Shown here: piece by piece, positions 35,564 to 46,871 of the stretch
Layout of the letters: every line of letters starts with the position of its first letter
Position numbering within the stretch: the stretch's first letter is position 1
Source: Flavobacterium frigoritolerans
GTDB taxonomy: Bacteria > Bacteroidota > Bacteroidia > Flavobacteriales > Flavobacteriaceae
DNA length: 64,000 nt
Assembly: GCF_025847275.1 (NCBI RefSeq)
Contig: NZ_JAOZEV010000002.1
Span: forward strand, 409,811-473,810
Direction: 5' to 3'
Notes under the pieces: generated by a model
Seen by the model: the letters and a program-made list of their open reading frames with translations, nothing else
Databases searched by the model: none
Told to the model about the DNA's origin: nothing
Translations under genes and position numbers: made by a program

Positions 35564-35582
35564 GATAAGCAAAGCGCTTATC
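35564..35582. promoter_or_regulatory. Palindrome GATAAGC..GCTTATC before the MFS gene
   Basis: GATAAGC (35564-35570) and GCTTATC (35576-35582) are perfect inverted arms; within lies AAGCGCTT (35572-35579), a palindrome with central CG like LacI-family operators. It is 22 bp before the ATG, so it could be an operator or an RNA hairpin in the leader. Confidence 0.4.
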
Positions 35583-35604
35583 GTACATTCATTAAATTAC
35601 GATA

Positions 35605-36954
35605 ATGGAAAAGCGTAAATTAAGTTTCTGGGAAATTTGGAACATGAGTTTCGGTTTCTTAGGAATACAAATGGGGTTTGCTCTACAAAATGCAAATGCC
35701 AGCAGAATTCTTCAAATTTTTGGTGCTGACGTACACGAACTTTCATGGTTTTGGATAATTGCTCCTTTAATGGGATTAATTGTTCAACCTATCATTGGAC
35801 ATTATAGTGATAAAACCTGGGGTAAATTTGGACGAAGAAAACCTTTTTTTCTTGTAGGTGCCATTCTAGCTTCGGTTGGATTAATATTAATGCCACAAGC
35901 AAACATATTTATTTCTATCTTACCCGCATTATGGGTCGGAGCGGGAATGCTTATGGTTATGGATGCTTCGTTTAATATTGCCATGGAGCCATTTCGCGCT
36001 TTAGTCGGTGACAATCTAAGAACAGATCAACGCACAGCAGGGTTCAGTATTCAAACAGCACTTATTGGTTTTGGAGCCGTAATTGGTTCTGCATTACCAT
36101 ATGTATTAACCAAATGGTTTGGAGTTTCTAACAGTACCGTCCCAGGAAGCGTTCCTTTAAATCTTACACTTTCCTTTATTCTAGGAGCTGTTGTTTTAAT
36201 TGGATCTATCCTAGTAACTTTATTTACAACCAAAGAATATTCTCCCGAAGAATTAGCCAATTTTGAAGATCCACAAAGTGAAATTGATGTACCTTCTGAA
36301 GAAAAATCAAGACTTACAGACATTTTTACGGATTTTGCAAAAATGCCAACCACTATGCGCCAGCTTAGTTGGGTACAGTTTTTCTCTTGGTTTGGTCTTT
36401 TCGGTATGTGGGTGTTTAGCACTCCTGCAATTGCACATCATATTTACGGATTACCTCTAGACGACAATTCAAGTCAAACCTATCAAGATGCTGGAGATTG
36501 GGTTGGAATCCTTTTTGGAGTTTACAATCTTGTTTCGGCAATTATAGCCTTGTTTTTTCTTCCGATGATTGCAAAAAAAATTGGACGAAAATCAACTCAT
36601 GCGCTTTCTTTAGTTATAGGTGGAATAGGTTTAATCTCTATTTATTTTATGCCTGACGAAAATTGGATTATCCTCTCGATGGTCTTAATTGGGGTGGCTT
36701 GGGCTAGTATTTTGGCAATGCCGTATGCTATTTTGGCCGGATCTATTGCTCCAAAAAAGATGGGAGTTTATATGGGAATTTTCAACTTCTTCATAGTGAT
36801 TCCTCAAATAATAAACGCAATAATCGGAGGGCCAATCGTAAAATATCTTTATAACGGTGATGCTATGTATGCCTTAATTACGAGTGGAGTCAGCTTTTTG
36901 ATAGCCGCAGTTTTAGTATACAAAGTGAAAGATGTAGATGATATTAAAATCTAA
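35605..36954 (+). CDS. MFS maltose/sugar transporter
   Basis: A 449-residue inner-membrane carrier with about 12 helices. Features include the start KLSFWEIWNMSFGFLGIQMG, QPIIGHYSDKTWGKFGRRKP after TM2 (MFS motif with Asp and Arg/Gly), and the sequence style of the SLC45/GPH sugar symporters. In the locus it would bring maltose or short maltodextrins released in the periplasm into the cytoplasm, where GH65 phosphorylase acts. It is the first gene of the plus-strand run MFS-pgmB-GH65-GH97. Confidence 0.88.
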   Translation: MEKRKLSFWEIWNMSFGFLGIQMGFALQNANASRILQIFGADVHELSWFWIIAPLMGLIVQPIIGHYSDKTWGKFGRRKPFFLVGAILASVGLILMPQANIFISILPALWVGAGMLMVMDASFNIAMEPFRALVGDNLRTDQRTAGFSIQTALIGFGAVIGSALPYVLTKWFGVSNSTVPGSVPLNLTLSFILGAVVLIGSILVTLFTTKEYSPEELANFEDPQSEIDVPSEEKSRLTDIFTDFAKMPTTMRQLSWVQFFSWFGLFGMWVFSTPAIAHHIYGLPLDDNSSQTYQDAGDWVGILFGVYNLVSAIIALFFLPMIAKKIGRKSTHALSLVIGGIGLISIYFMPDENWIILSMVLIGVAWASILAMPYAILAGSIAPKKMGVYMGIFNFFIVIPQIINAIIGGPIVKYLYNGDAMYALITSGVSFLIAAVLVYKVKDVDDIKI

Positions 36955-36970
36955 AAAACCCATCTACAAA

Positions 36971-36997
36971 ATTTCTCATTCTGATGAAATGAGAAAT
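36971..36997 (+). other. Hairpin between the MFS gene and pgmB
   Basis: ATTTCTCATT and AATGAGAAAT form a 10-bp stem with a 7-nt loop 17 bp after the MFS stop. Only GGTTTT follows, so any termination would be partial; it may mark an RNA processing or stability point within the operon. Confidence 0.45.
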
Positions 36998-37061
36998 GGT
37001 TTTCTGATAATCAAAATTTAAATACTTTTTAGAAAGAAATACAAAATAAGCATATTATTAA

Positions 37062-37715
37062 ATGAATACAAAAGCGTTTATATTCGACCTAGACGGCGTA
37101 ATTGTTGACACTGCTAAATATCATTATCTAGCATGGCAAAAAATTGCAAATGCATTAAACATTGACTTTACACACGAACACAACGAACTCTTAAAAGGAG
37201 TAAGTCGTGTGCGTTCTCTAGATATTATCCTAGAATTAGGAAACATTCAAGCTTCACAAGAAGACAAAGACAAATGGCTCATCCAAAAAAATGAAGACTA
37301 TCTAACCTATTTAGTAGATATGAATGAAAGTGAAATTCTTCCTGGAGTTTTACCTATTCTACAATTTTTAAAAGAAAAAAAACAAGCCATTGCATTAGGT
37401 TCAGCGAGTAAAAATGCCCGTCCTATTCTCGAAAAAACAGGAATCATATCCTATTTTGATGTTATTGTTGATGGAAATGATGTTACAAATGCCAAACCAG
37501 ATCCAGAAGTTTTCTTAAAAGCGGCTCGATTATTAAATATAAACCCAGAAGATTCTATCGTTTTTGAAGATTCAGTTGCTGGAGTTCAAGCTGCTAATAT
37601 AGGAAAAATGACTAGTATCGGTATTGGTTCTAAAACAGTCTTGCATGAAGCAAAATACATCTTTGAGGATTTCACCTTAATAGATACACATTTTATCGAA
37701 GAGTTGATTGGCTAA
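37062..37715 (+). CDS. pgmB: Beta-phosphoglucomutase
   Basis: A 217-residue HAD-family enzyme that converts beta-glucose 1-phosphate, the product of maltose phosphorylase, to glucose 6-phosphate. Motif I is FIFDLDGVIVDTA with nucleophile Asp9 and acid/base Asp11; the cap carries LKGVSRVRSLDIIL; motif II is LGSASKNA, motif III AKPDPEVFL, and motif IV FEDSVAGVQAA. Length is standard. The gene lies immediately before the GH65 phosphorylase gene, the usual pairing. Confidence 0.95.
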   Translation: MNTKAFIFDLDGVIVDTAKYHYLAWQKIANALNIDFTHEHNELLKGVSRVRSLDIILELGNIQASQEDKDKWLIQKNEDYLTYLVDMNESEILPGVLPILQFLKEKKQAIALGSASKNARPILEKTGIISYFDVIVDGNDVTNAKPDPEVFLKAARLLNINPEDSIVFEDSVAGVQAANIGKMTSIGIGSKTVLHEAKYIFEDFTLIDTHFIEELIG

Positions 37716-37901
37716 TATTCAAATTAGGAAATGTGCCAATTAGAAAATGAGATAATGACTAATGACACAACTAAGATGAACTCAATTATACAATTTGATA
37801 ATGAGAAAATTTAAAATTTAAAACAGCAGAACAAACGCAATTCTATAATAAGCACACTAGAAATCATCAAAATGAGTAATTATCTCATTATTAAATTGAC
37901 G

Positions 37902-37946
37902 AATTATCTAATTACCTAATTATCCAATTGCCTAATTATCTAATTA
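37902..37946. repeat. 8-bp tandem repeat (AATTATCT) before the maltose phosphorylase gene
   Basis: Units AATTATCT, AATTACCT, AATTATCC, AATTGCCT and AATTATCT run head to tail, then AATTA: about 5.6 copies of a period-8 repeat ending 8 bp before the ATG at 37955. Upstream, AATGAGATAATGAC near 37745 and GTAATTATCTCATT near 37876 form an imperfect inverted pair. The 239-bp spacer holds no other feature I can name. Confidence 0.75.
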
Positions 37947-37954
37947 AAGAAGAA

Positions 37955-40255
37955 ATGAATCAAGATTATATAAAACCAGACAATTGGTCAATAATAGAAG
38001 AAGGCTTTGATGTCGAGAGAGTTAAATCATCGGAAAGTCTTTTCAGTATCGGAAACGGTGCTATGGGACAACGTGCCAATTTTGAAGAAAAATACTCTGG
38101 AGAAACTTTTCAGGGAAGTTATATTGCGGGAATCTATTATCCAGATAAAACCAAAGTGGGCTGGTGGAAAAACGGATATCCAAAATACTTTGCCAAAGTA
38201 CTTAATGCTCCAAACTGGATTGGTATCAATATTGAAATTAATGAAGAAACCTTTGATTTAAATTCTTGTACCGAAGTAAAAAACTTTCGAAGAGAATTAA
38301 ACATGAAAGAAGGTTGGTACAATCGTTCCTTTGAAGCGACATTAAAAAACGGAACCGAAATCGCTGTAAACGTACGTCGTTTTCTTTCTTTGAATCTGGA
38401 TGAAGTTGGCTTTATTAAGTACGAGATTACTCCTTTGAACAAAGATGCAAAAATACTTTACAAACCATATATAGATGCAGGTGTTACCAATGAAGATGCC
38501 AACTGGGAAGAAAAATTCTGGGAACCCCTTGAAGTAAAAAAAGCGACAAACGAAGCCTTCGTTACAGCTCAAACCTACAAAACACATTTTAAGGTTACAA
38601 CATTCATGCACAATAGTATTTTTGCTAATAACGAAAATATTAATATTTCGCCTTCAACAATCGATTCATCATCAGATAAAGTAGAATATACGTATGGAGT
38701 AATTATTGCAAAAGGACAAACTTCATCTATACAAAAAATTGGAGGATATACGGTTTCATTAAACCATACCAACACACTTGCTGCTGCCGAAAAAGCAATT
38801 AAAGAAGCATTAAGCAAAGGATATGACCAACTATTGCAAGAACAAATTGATGCTTGGGCAAAAGTTTGGGAAATGTCAGATATCACTATTGATGGCGATG
38901 TAAAAGCACAACAAGGAATTCGTTTTAATATTTTTCAGTTAAACCAAACCTATTCAGGAAAAGACAACCGATTAAATATTGGACCAAAAGGTTTTACTGG
39001 AGAAAAATACGGAGGGTCTACTTATTGGGATACTGAAGCCTACTGTATTCCGTTTTATATGGCTACCAAAGACCAGCAAGTCGCTCGAAATTTATTGACT
39101 TATCGCTACAATCAATTAGATAAGGCAATTGAAAACGCTAAAGACAATTTAGGTTTTAAAGATGGCGCTGCTTTATACCCAATGGTAACTATGAATGGTG
39201 AAGAGTGCCATAACGAATGGGAAATCACACACGAAGAAATTCACCGAAATGGTGCAATAGCTTTTGCTATTTTCAATTACAACCGTTACACAGGAGATTA
39301 CTCTTATATCCCAGAAAAAGGATTAGAAGTATTAATCGGAATTGCTCGTTTCTGGCATCAAAGAGCGTCATTCTCTACTGACAAAAATCAATATGTCATT
39401 TTAGGAGTTACAGGTCCAAACGAATATGAAAACAACATCAACAATAATTTCTACACCAACTATATTGCCAAATGGTGTATTGATTATGCCGTAGAACAAA
39501 TTACAAAGGTTGCTACCGAATATCAAACTGACCATAAACGAATAATCGAAAAAGTCCAACTTACTGAAAACGAAGTTCAAGAATGGAAAAAAGTAGCTGG
39601 TAATATGTACTTCCCTTTCTCTAAAGAACTTAATGTTTATTTACAACAAGATGGATTCTTAGATAAAGATTTAGTTCCTGTAAAAGATTTAGACCGTTCA
39701 CAGCGCCCTATAAACCAAAAATGGTCTTGGGATCGTGTATTGCGTTCACCATATATCAAACAAGCCGATGTTTTACAGTGTTTTTACTTTTTTGAAGAGC
39801 ATTTTACAAAAGAAGAACTATTGCGTAATTTTGAGTTTTACGAGTCATTTACTGTACATGAAAGTTCACTTTCGCCTTGTGTACACTCTATTCAAGCAGC
39901 TGCTTTAGACAAAATGGATATGGCATATACATTCTATCTGAGAACTTCACGTTTAGACTTAGACGATTACAACAAAGAGGTCGAAGAGGGTTGCCATATT
40001 ACATCAATGGCAGGAACTTGGATGAGTATTGTAGAAGGTTTTGGAGGAATGCGTGTAAAAAATGACACCTTGCATTTCTCTCCTAAAATTCCAAAAGAAT
40101 GGACAGGATATTCATTTAAAATAAACTTTAGAAATCAAATTCTAACTGTATCAATAAACCATAACGAAACAACGTTTTCAGTAGATGGAGATCAAGAATT
40201 AGCCATTGTCGTTAATGGCCAAACCGTAGTAGCTAATAAATATGCAACCGCATAA
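37955..40255 (+). CDS. GH65 maltose phosphorylase
   Basis: A cytoplasmic enzyme of 766 residues (from ATG 37955) that cleaves maltose with phosphate into beta-glucose 1-phosphate and glucose. The four GH65 parts are visible: N-terminal beta-sandwich (to about 270, GSYIAGIYYPDKTKVGWW), linker helices, the (alpha/alpha)6 barrel (about 320-690) and a C-terminal beta-sheet. The catalytic acid is Glu421 in NGEECHNEWEITHEEIHRNG; KYGGSTYWDTEAYCIPFYM and GTWMSIVEGFGGMRV are family motifs. No signal peptide. An upstream TTG (37928) lies within the tandem repeat and is unlikely as start. Kojibiose or trehalose phosphorylase are alternatives, but the context favours maltose. Confidence 0.92.
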   Translation: MNQDYIKPDNWSIIEEGFDVERVKSSESLFSIGNGAMGQRANFEEKYSGETFQGSYIAGIYYPDKTKVGWWKNGYPKYFAKVLNAPNWIGINIEINEETFDLNSCTEVKNFRRELNMKEGWYNRSFEATLKNGTEIAVNVRRFLSLNLDEVGFIKYEITPLNKDAKILYKPYIDAGVTNEDANWEEKFWEPLEVKKATNEAFVTAQTYKTHFKVTTFMHNSIFANNENINISPSTIDSSSDKVEYTYGVIIAKGQTSSIQKIGGYTVSLNHTNTLAAAEKAIKEALSKGYDQLLQEQIDAWAKVWEMSDITIDGDVKAQQGIRFNIFQLNQTYSGKDNRLNIGPKGFTGEKYGGSTYWDTEAYCIPFYMATKDQQVARNLLTYRYNQLDKAIENAKDNLGFKDGAALYPMVTMNGEECHNEWEITHEEIHRNGAIAFAIFNYNRYTGDYSYIPEKGLEVLIGIARFWHQRASFSTDKNQYVILGVTGPNEYENNINNNFYTNYIAKWCIDYAVEQITKVATEYQTDHKRIIEKVQLTENEVQEWKKVAGNMYFPFSKELNVYLQQDGFLDKDLVPVKDLDRSQRPINQKWSWDRVLRSPYIKQADVLQCFYFFEEHFTKEELLRNFEFYESFTVHESSLSPCVHSIQAAALDKMDMAYTFYLRTSRLDLDDYNKEVEEGCHITSMAGTWMSIVEGFGGMRVKNDTLHFSPKIPKEWTGYSFKINFRNQILTVSINHNETTFSVDGDQELAIVVNGQTVVANKYATA

Positions 40256-40293
40256 AGTAAGAGTTTCTATATATTTTTTATAACATTTTTTAA

Positions 40294-42417
<2,124 letters not shown>

Positions 42418-42425
42418 ATTCTCTA

Positions 42426-42463
42426 AAAAGACAAGTAATCCTTTAGATTGCTTGTCTTTTTTT
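42426..42463 (+). terminator. Rho-independent terminator after the GH97 gene
   Basis: AAAAGACAAGTAATC pairs with GATTGCTTGTCTTTT (one G-U type mismatch), followed by more Ts. It ends the MFS-pgmB-GH65-GH97 transcript. Confidence 0.9.
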
Positions 42464-42641
42464 ACAAGAGTCAAGATATTTTATCCTACAAGGTTTTAGA
42501 AACCGTGCAGAAAAATAAAGAATCAACATAACCCCTCTTAATCTGTAAAATTTGCATGCTGAAAAATTACTCTCAAAGTAAATTTTAAAAGACTTACAGA
42601 AAAAAATCGATATTGTTTTAATCGAATTTAAAAAACAAATT

Positions 42642-44507
42642 ATGAAAATACCACTTCAAACAAACCAAACATTATATAGAATCCTTCTAGTTGTTCTATT
42701 ATTTTCTGCTTCTGCAAAAGCACAAATTCAAAAAACAGAACCACCATTTTGGTATGCTGGCATGAACAATCCAGAACTTCAAATAATGTTCTACGGTAAA
42801 AACATTGCGCAATACGAACCTACTGTTTCTAACAATGTAGTCATTAAAGACATTAAAAAAACTGAAAATCCTAACTACATTTTCGTAACAATCGACACTA
42901 AAAATATACCTGCTTCAGAGTTAGTTTTTTCATTTAAAAACAAAAACAAAGTTGCATACACACAAAAATATTCTTTAAAGAAAAGAAGAGAAAATTCTGC
43001 TCAACGCAAAAGTTTTGATGCATCAGATATGATGTATTTAATCATGCCTGACCGATTTGCAAACGGAAACCCAAAAAACGACAGCGATCCATCATTAGTA
43101 GAGAAAGCAAATCGTTCAATCCCTGGTGGACGTCATGGTGGTGATATAGAAGGAATCATCCAAAACTTAGATTATATTTCATCATTGGGCGCAACAACAA
43201 TCTGGAACACGCCATTAAACGAAGACAACGACAAAGAACATTCGTATCATACGTATGCACAATCTGATGTTTACAAAATCGATTCTCGTTATGGAACGAA
43301 TGAAGATTATGTACGTTTATCAAATGAAATGCATAAAAGAAATATGAAATTGGTTATGGATTACGTGACCAATCACTGGGGAATCACACATTGGATGATG
43401 AAAGATTTACCAACAAAATCATGGATTAATCAATTCGAAAACTACACACAAACGCATCACAGACGTGAAGTAATTACAGATATCCACGCTTCAAAACTAG
43501 ACAAAGAAGTTTGTATCGATGGATGGTTTGTACCTTCAATGCCAGATTTAAATTTAAAAAACCCATTAGTTGCAAAATACCTAACCCAAAATGCAATCTG
43601 GTGGATTGAATATGCAGATCTTGATGGATTTAGAGTAGACACTTACAACTATTCAGATCCAGCAGCAATGGCAAATTGGGCAAAATCAGTTACAGATGAA
43701 TATCCAAACTTTAATATTGTTGGAGAAATCTGGATGCACAATCAAGCTAATTTAGCCTATTGGCAAAAAGACAGTAAAATTGGTGCAATCCAAAATTACA
43801 ATTCAAATTTACCAAGTGTAATGGATTTCACATTACACAATCAAATCGGGTCAGCTTTTAATGAAGACGAAGCAACTTGGGATAACGGAATGATTAAATT
43901 TTACAACAATTTTGCCTTAGATTATCTGTATCCAAATACAAATAACATTCTCGTTTTTGCAGAAAATCACGACACAAGCAGAATTAATGATCTATACAAA
44001 TATGATATTGCTAAATACAAATTGGTAATGACATTAATGGCAACTGTTCGTGGAATTCCTCAATTGTATTATGGCTCAGAAATTGGAATGGGCGGAGACA
44101 AAAGCCAAGGTGATGGAGGAATACGTCTAGATTTTCCTGGTGGATGGAAAGGTGATACAAACAATGCTTTTACTGCAGCAGGTAGAACAGCCAAACAAGC
44201 TGAATATTTCGATTTTACATCAAAATTATTCAATTGGAGAAAATCAAATGAAGCTGTACATTTCGGAAAAATGACACATTATATTCCAGAAAACAACACT
44301 TACGTTTATTTCAGATATACAGATGCTAAAACAGTAATGGTAGTTTTTAATAACAATGCAAAAGAGCAAACCATTAAAACAAATCGCTTTAAAGAAAATA
44401 TTAAAAACTTTAAATCAGGGAAAGACGTCCTTACAGGAAAAACGTTCGATTTAACATCTGAAATTACTCTAGAACCAAAATCTGCAATAGTATTGGAACT
44501 CGAATAA
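42642..44507 (+). CDS. susA: Periplasmic GH13 neopullulanase/cyclomaltodextrinase-type amylase (SusA-like)
   Basis: A 621-residue exported enzyme (signal peptide ending SAKAQ) that hydrolyses imported maltooligosaccharides. The N-terminal domain (about 25-115, PPFWYAGMNNPELQIMFYGK) is of the Cyc-maltodext_N type, followed by the GH13 barrel (about 125-535, DMMYLIMPDRFANG) and a C-terminal beta domain. The catalytic residues are Asp333 (DGFRVDTYN), Glu362 (VGEIWMHN) and Asp444 (ENHDTSRI). No T9SS domain, so it stays in the periplasm, in contrast to the amylase at 25238-28117. It follows a terminator and a 224-bp gap, so it has its own promoter. Confidence 0.92.
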   Translation: MKIPLQTNQTLYRILLVVLLFSASAKAQIQKTEPPFWYAGMNNPELQIMFYGKNIAQYEPTVSNNVVIKDIKKTENPNYIFVTIDTKNIPASELVFSFKNKNKVAYTQKYSLKKRRENSAQRKSFDASDMMYLIMPDRFANGNPKNDSDPSLVEKANRSIPGGRHGGDIEGIIQNLDYISSLGATTIWNTPLNEDNDKEHSYHTYAQSDVYKIDSRYGTNEDYVRLSNEMHKRNMKLVMDYVTNHWGITHWMMKDLPTKSWINQFENYTQTHHRREVITDIHASKLDKEVCIDGWFVPSMPDLNLKNPLVAKYLTQNAIWWIEYADLDGFRVDTYNYSDPAAMANWAKSVTDEYPNFNIVGEIWMHNQANLAYWQKDSKIGAIQNYNSNLPSVMDFTLHNQIGSAFNEDEATWDNGMIKFYNNFALDYLYPNTNNILVFAENHDTSRINDLYKYDIAKYKLVMTLMATVRGIPQLYYGSEIGMGGDKSQGDGGIRLDFPGGWKGDTNNAFTAAGRTAKQAEYFDFTSKLFNWRKSNEAVHFGKMTHYIPENNTYVYFRYTDAKTVMVVFNNNAKEQTIKTNRFKENIKNFKSGKDVLTGKTFDLTSEITLEPKSAIVLELE

Positions 44508-44551
44508 AAAGGTAAGTTTTACATTCTTTGTAGCTAAACCACAATATATTT

Positions 44552-44615
44552 AGCCACAGATTATAATGATTAAACGGATTTTTTAAATCTGTACGAGTTA
44601 TTATAATCTGTGGCT
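44552..44615. repeat. 64-bp perfect-arm inverted repeat
   Basis: AGCCACAGATTATAAT (44552-44567) and ATTATAATCTGTGGCT (44600-44615) are perfect 16-bp arms; the centre GGATTTTTTAAATC can extend the stem. It resembles a small palindromic interspersed element. Further on, TCCCAGCGGGA near 44644 is another short palindrome of a type frequent between flavobacterial genes. Confidence 0.7.
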
Positions 44616-44739
44616 ATTCTTTTTTAAGTTATGAGTAAAATAAGTCCCAGCGGGACGTTATATTAATAGAAATTTATTAATCCCACTAATAGATTAACGC
44701 GTCTTTATGGTTCACTTTTAAAATCGACATCATTTTGTT

Positions 44740-44747
44740 TACTTTTG
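44740..44747 (+). promoter_or_regulatory. Flavobacterial -7 box before the GDPD gene
   Basis: TACTTTTG matches TAnnTTTG and lies 7 bp before the ATG at 44755, implying a very short or leaderless 5' end. Confidence 0.45.
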
Positions 44748-44754
44748 TAAAACT

Positions 44755-45441
44755 ATGAGTAAAATGCTAAAAATAGCCCATCGTGGTGCAAGAGGATATG
44801 AACCCGAAAACAGCTTACGAGCTTTTCAGAAAGCTATCGAAATGAAAGCTGATGGTATTGAACTAGACGTACATCTTAGCTCAGACGGTCACCTAATAGT
44901 AATACATGACGAAACGATTGACAGAACTACCAACGGAAAAGGTTTTGTAAATACATTATCTTTGCAGCAATTGAAAGAGTTCCGAATAGAAAACAAACTA
45001 CAGATTCCAACATTACCAGAAGTCTTTGATTTAGTAAATCAGCAATGTTTTATTAATATAGAATTAAAAGGTCAAGGAACTGCCGATGCTGTAGCTGCAT
45101 TAATCGAATTATATGTTACGGAGAACAACTGGAATTATGATTCTTTTATTGTATCAAGTTTCGAATGGGATTTTTTACAACGAATTAATAATCTGAATTC
45201 AGAAATTCCCATTGGAGTTTTAACCGAAACTGATATTGCTTCAGCTATTACCTTTGCAAAACAAATAAAAGCCAAGGCAATACATCCCGATTTTAATTTG
45301 CTAAACAAAGAAAACACAATACAAATACAAGAAAAAGGATTTCAGGTTTTTCCTTGGACAGTTAATGAAACTGCAGATATTGCAAGAGTAAAAACATACA
45401 ACGTAAACGGAATCATTAGTGATTTTACAGATAGAATATAA
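44755..45441 (+). CDS. Glycerophosphodiester phosphodiesterase
   Basis: A 228-residue cytoplasmic GDPD-family enzyme that hydrolyses glycerophosphodiesters to glycerol 3-phosphate and an alcohol. Motifs: IAHRGARGYEPENSLRAFQ (catalytic His and substrate Arg, Glu), GIELDVHLSSDGHLIVIHDE (metal-binding Glu, Asp; second catalytic His) and INIELKG. The C-terminal barrel strands FQVFPWTVNE and GIISDFTD complete the TIM fold. No signal peptide, so it resembles UgpQ rather than periplasmic GlpQ. The flavoprotein gene follows by 72 bp. Confidence 0.93.
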   Translation: MSKMLKIAHRGARGYEPENSLRAFQKAIEMKADGIELDVHLSSDGHLIVIHDETIDRTTNGKGFVNTLSLQQLKEFRIENKLQIPTLPEVFDLVNQQCFINIELKGQGTADAVAALIELYVTENNWNYDSFIVSSFEWDFLQRINNLNSEIPIGVLTETDIASAITFAKQIKAKAIHPDFNLLNKENTIQIQEKGFQVFPWTVNETADIARVKTYNVNGIISDFTDRI

Positions 45442-45513
45442 CAACCAATTCTTATATGATCTTTTCAAAAATCTAGAACTTTGACAAAGATACTTAGAGG
45501 TTAAAATAAAAAT

Positions 45514-46722
45514 ATGACTCAAAATTTTGATATAATAATAGTAGGTGGCGGAGCAGCAGGATTTTTTACAGCAATTAATATTGTAGAGAGAAACTCAAAA
45601 TTAAAAGTTGCTATTTTAGAACGAGGATCCGAAGTACTTACAAAAGTTCGTGTTTCTGGTGGAGGTCGTTGTAATGTAACCCATGCATGTTTTGAACCTA
45701 ATGAATTAGTTAAATTTTATCCGCGTGGCGAGAAAGAACTACGAGGACCTTTTCATCAGTTTTGTTCAGGAGATACAATCGAATGGTTCGAAAAACATGG
45801 TGTGGAACTAAAAATCGAAGATGATGGGAGAATGTTCCCTGTATCTAATTCGTCTCAAACTATCATTGATTGTTTTCTAAAAGCCACTGCAAAATTAGGC
45901 ATTACAGTTCTTACTGGACAAAGTGTACAATCAATCTATAAGAAAGAAAATTTCTGGAAAGTCGAAACACAAAACCAAAATTACATAGCCGAGAAATTAG
46001 TACTAGCAACCGGAAGTAATCCTAAAATATGGGAAATGCTACAAACATTTGGTCATGCCATAATTAGCCCTGTCCCTTCCCTATTTACATTTAACATAAA
46101 AGACCCGAGAATAAAAGAATTACCTGGTGTTGCTGCGCAAGTAACGGTAAAAGTAAAAGATACCAAACTCGAATCTACAGGCCCATTATTAATTACACAT
46201 TGGGGAATGAGTGGACCAGCAATCTTGAAACTTTCAGCTTGGGGAGCACGCATTTTGCATGATAAAAATTACCAATTCACCATTTTTGTAAATTGGTTAA
46301 ATGATGTTGATACCGAAGATGCCGAAAAAATACTAAAAGAATTAAAACAGGAACATGCCAAAAAAGCTGTTTCCAAAAAATCCCCTTTTGACTTCCCAAA
46401 TCGTTTATGGGAAAGTTTAGTTTTAGCATCTACTATCGAAGCTGAAACTAAATGGGCAGATTTATCTAAAGTTCAACTTCAAAATTTAGCCAATCAACTA
46501 ACAAATGGTACTTTCCAAGTAAACGGAAAAAGCACTTTTAAAGAAGAATTTGTAACCGCTGGTGGAATCGATTTAAAAGAAATCAACTTTAAAACCATGG
46601 AAAGTAAATTACATGAGAATTTATATTTTGCTGGAGAAATTGTAAATATTGATGCTATTACTGGAGGATTCAACTTCCAAAATGCATGGACAAGCGGTTT
46701 TATTGTAGCCAATGCTATTTAA
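45514..46722 (+). CDS. BaiN/HI0933-family FAD-dependent oxidoreductase
   Basis: A 402-residue flavoprotein. The N-terminal dinucleotide fold is FDIIIVGGGAAGFFTAINIV with the glycine triplet, followed by the family motif KVRVSGGGRCNVTHAC, a central insert domain (about 190-330, GPLLITHWGMSGPAILKLS) and the C-terminal AGEIVNIDAITGGFNFQNAW. Length and motifs match the HI0933/YhiN group, whose cellular substrate is poorly defined. It follows the GDPD gene on the same strand. Confidence 0.92.
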   Translation: MTQNFDIIIVGGGAAGFFTAINIVERNSKLKVAILERGSEVLTKVRVSGGGRCNVTHACFEPNELVKFYPRGEKELRGPFHQFCSGDTIEWFEKHGVELKIEDDGRMFPVSNSSQTIIDCFLKATAKLGITVLTGQSVQSIYKKENFWKVETQNQNYIAEKLVLATGSNPKIWEMLQTFGHAIISPVPSLFTFNIKDPRIKELPGVAAQVTVKVKDTKLESTGPLLITHWGMSGPAILKLSAWGARILHDKNYQFTIFVNWLNDVDTEDAEKILKELKQEHAKKAVSKKSPFDFPNRLWESLVLASTIEAETKWADLSKVQLQNLANQLTNGTFQVNGKSTFKEEFVTAGGIDLKEINFKTMESKLHENLYFAGEIVNIDAITGGFNFQNAWTSGFIVANAI

Positions 46723-46871
46723 AATTTAGTATTCAGTACCCGTCACAGTTTTCAGCACTTGTACTGGCTACTGCAAACTGCAACTAAAACCGAATTAACA
46801 AGAGTTTACGAATTCTATAAGTTTTACTTAAGATAATTATAATAATTTTACTTTCAACTAATTAACCACAT

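Noticed and set aside
37902..37946. Possible CRISPR array
   Set aside because: The 8-bp units run directly into each other with no spacers; no cas genes are in the window.
37928..37954. TTG at 37928 as start of the GH65 gene
   Set aside because: It lies inside the 8-bp tandem repeat; ATG at 37955 is a better start and matches family length.
42486..42510. CCTACAAGGTTTTAGAAACCGTGCAG-like sequence as a palindromic repeat
   Set aside because: Only AAGGTTT/AAACC pairs well; the outer arms are degraded, so it is too weak to list as a repeat.
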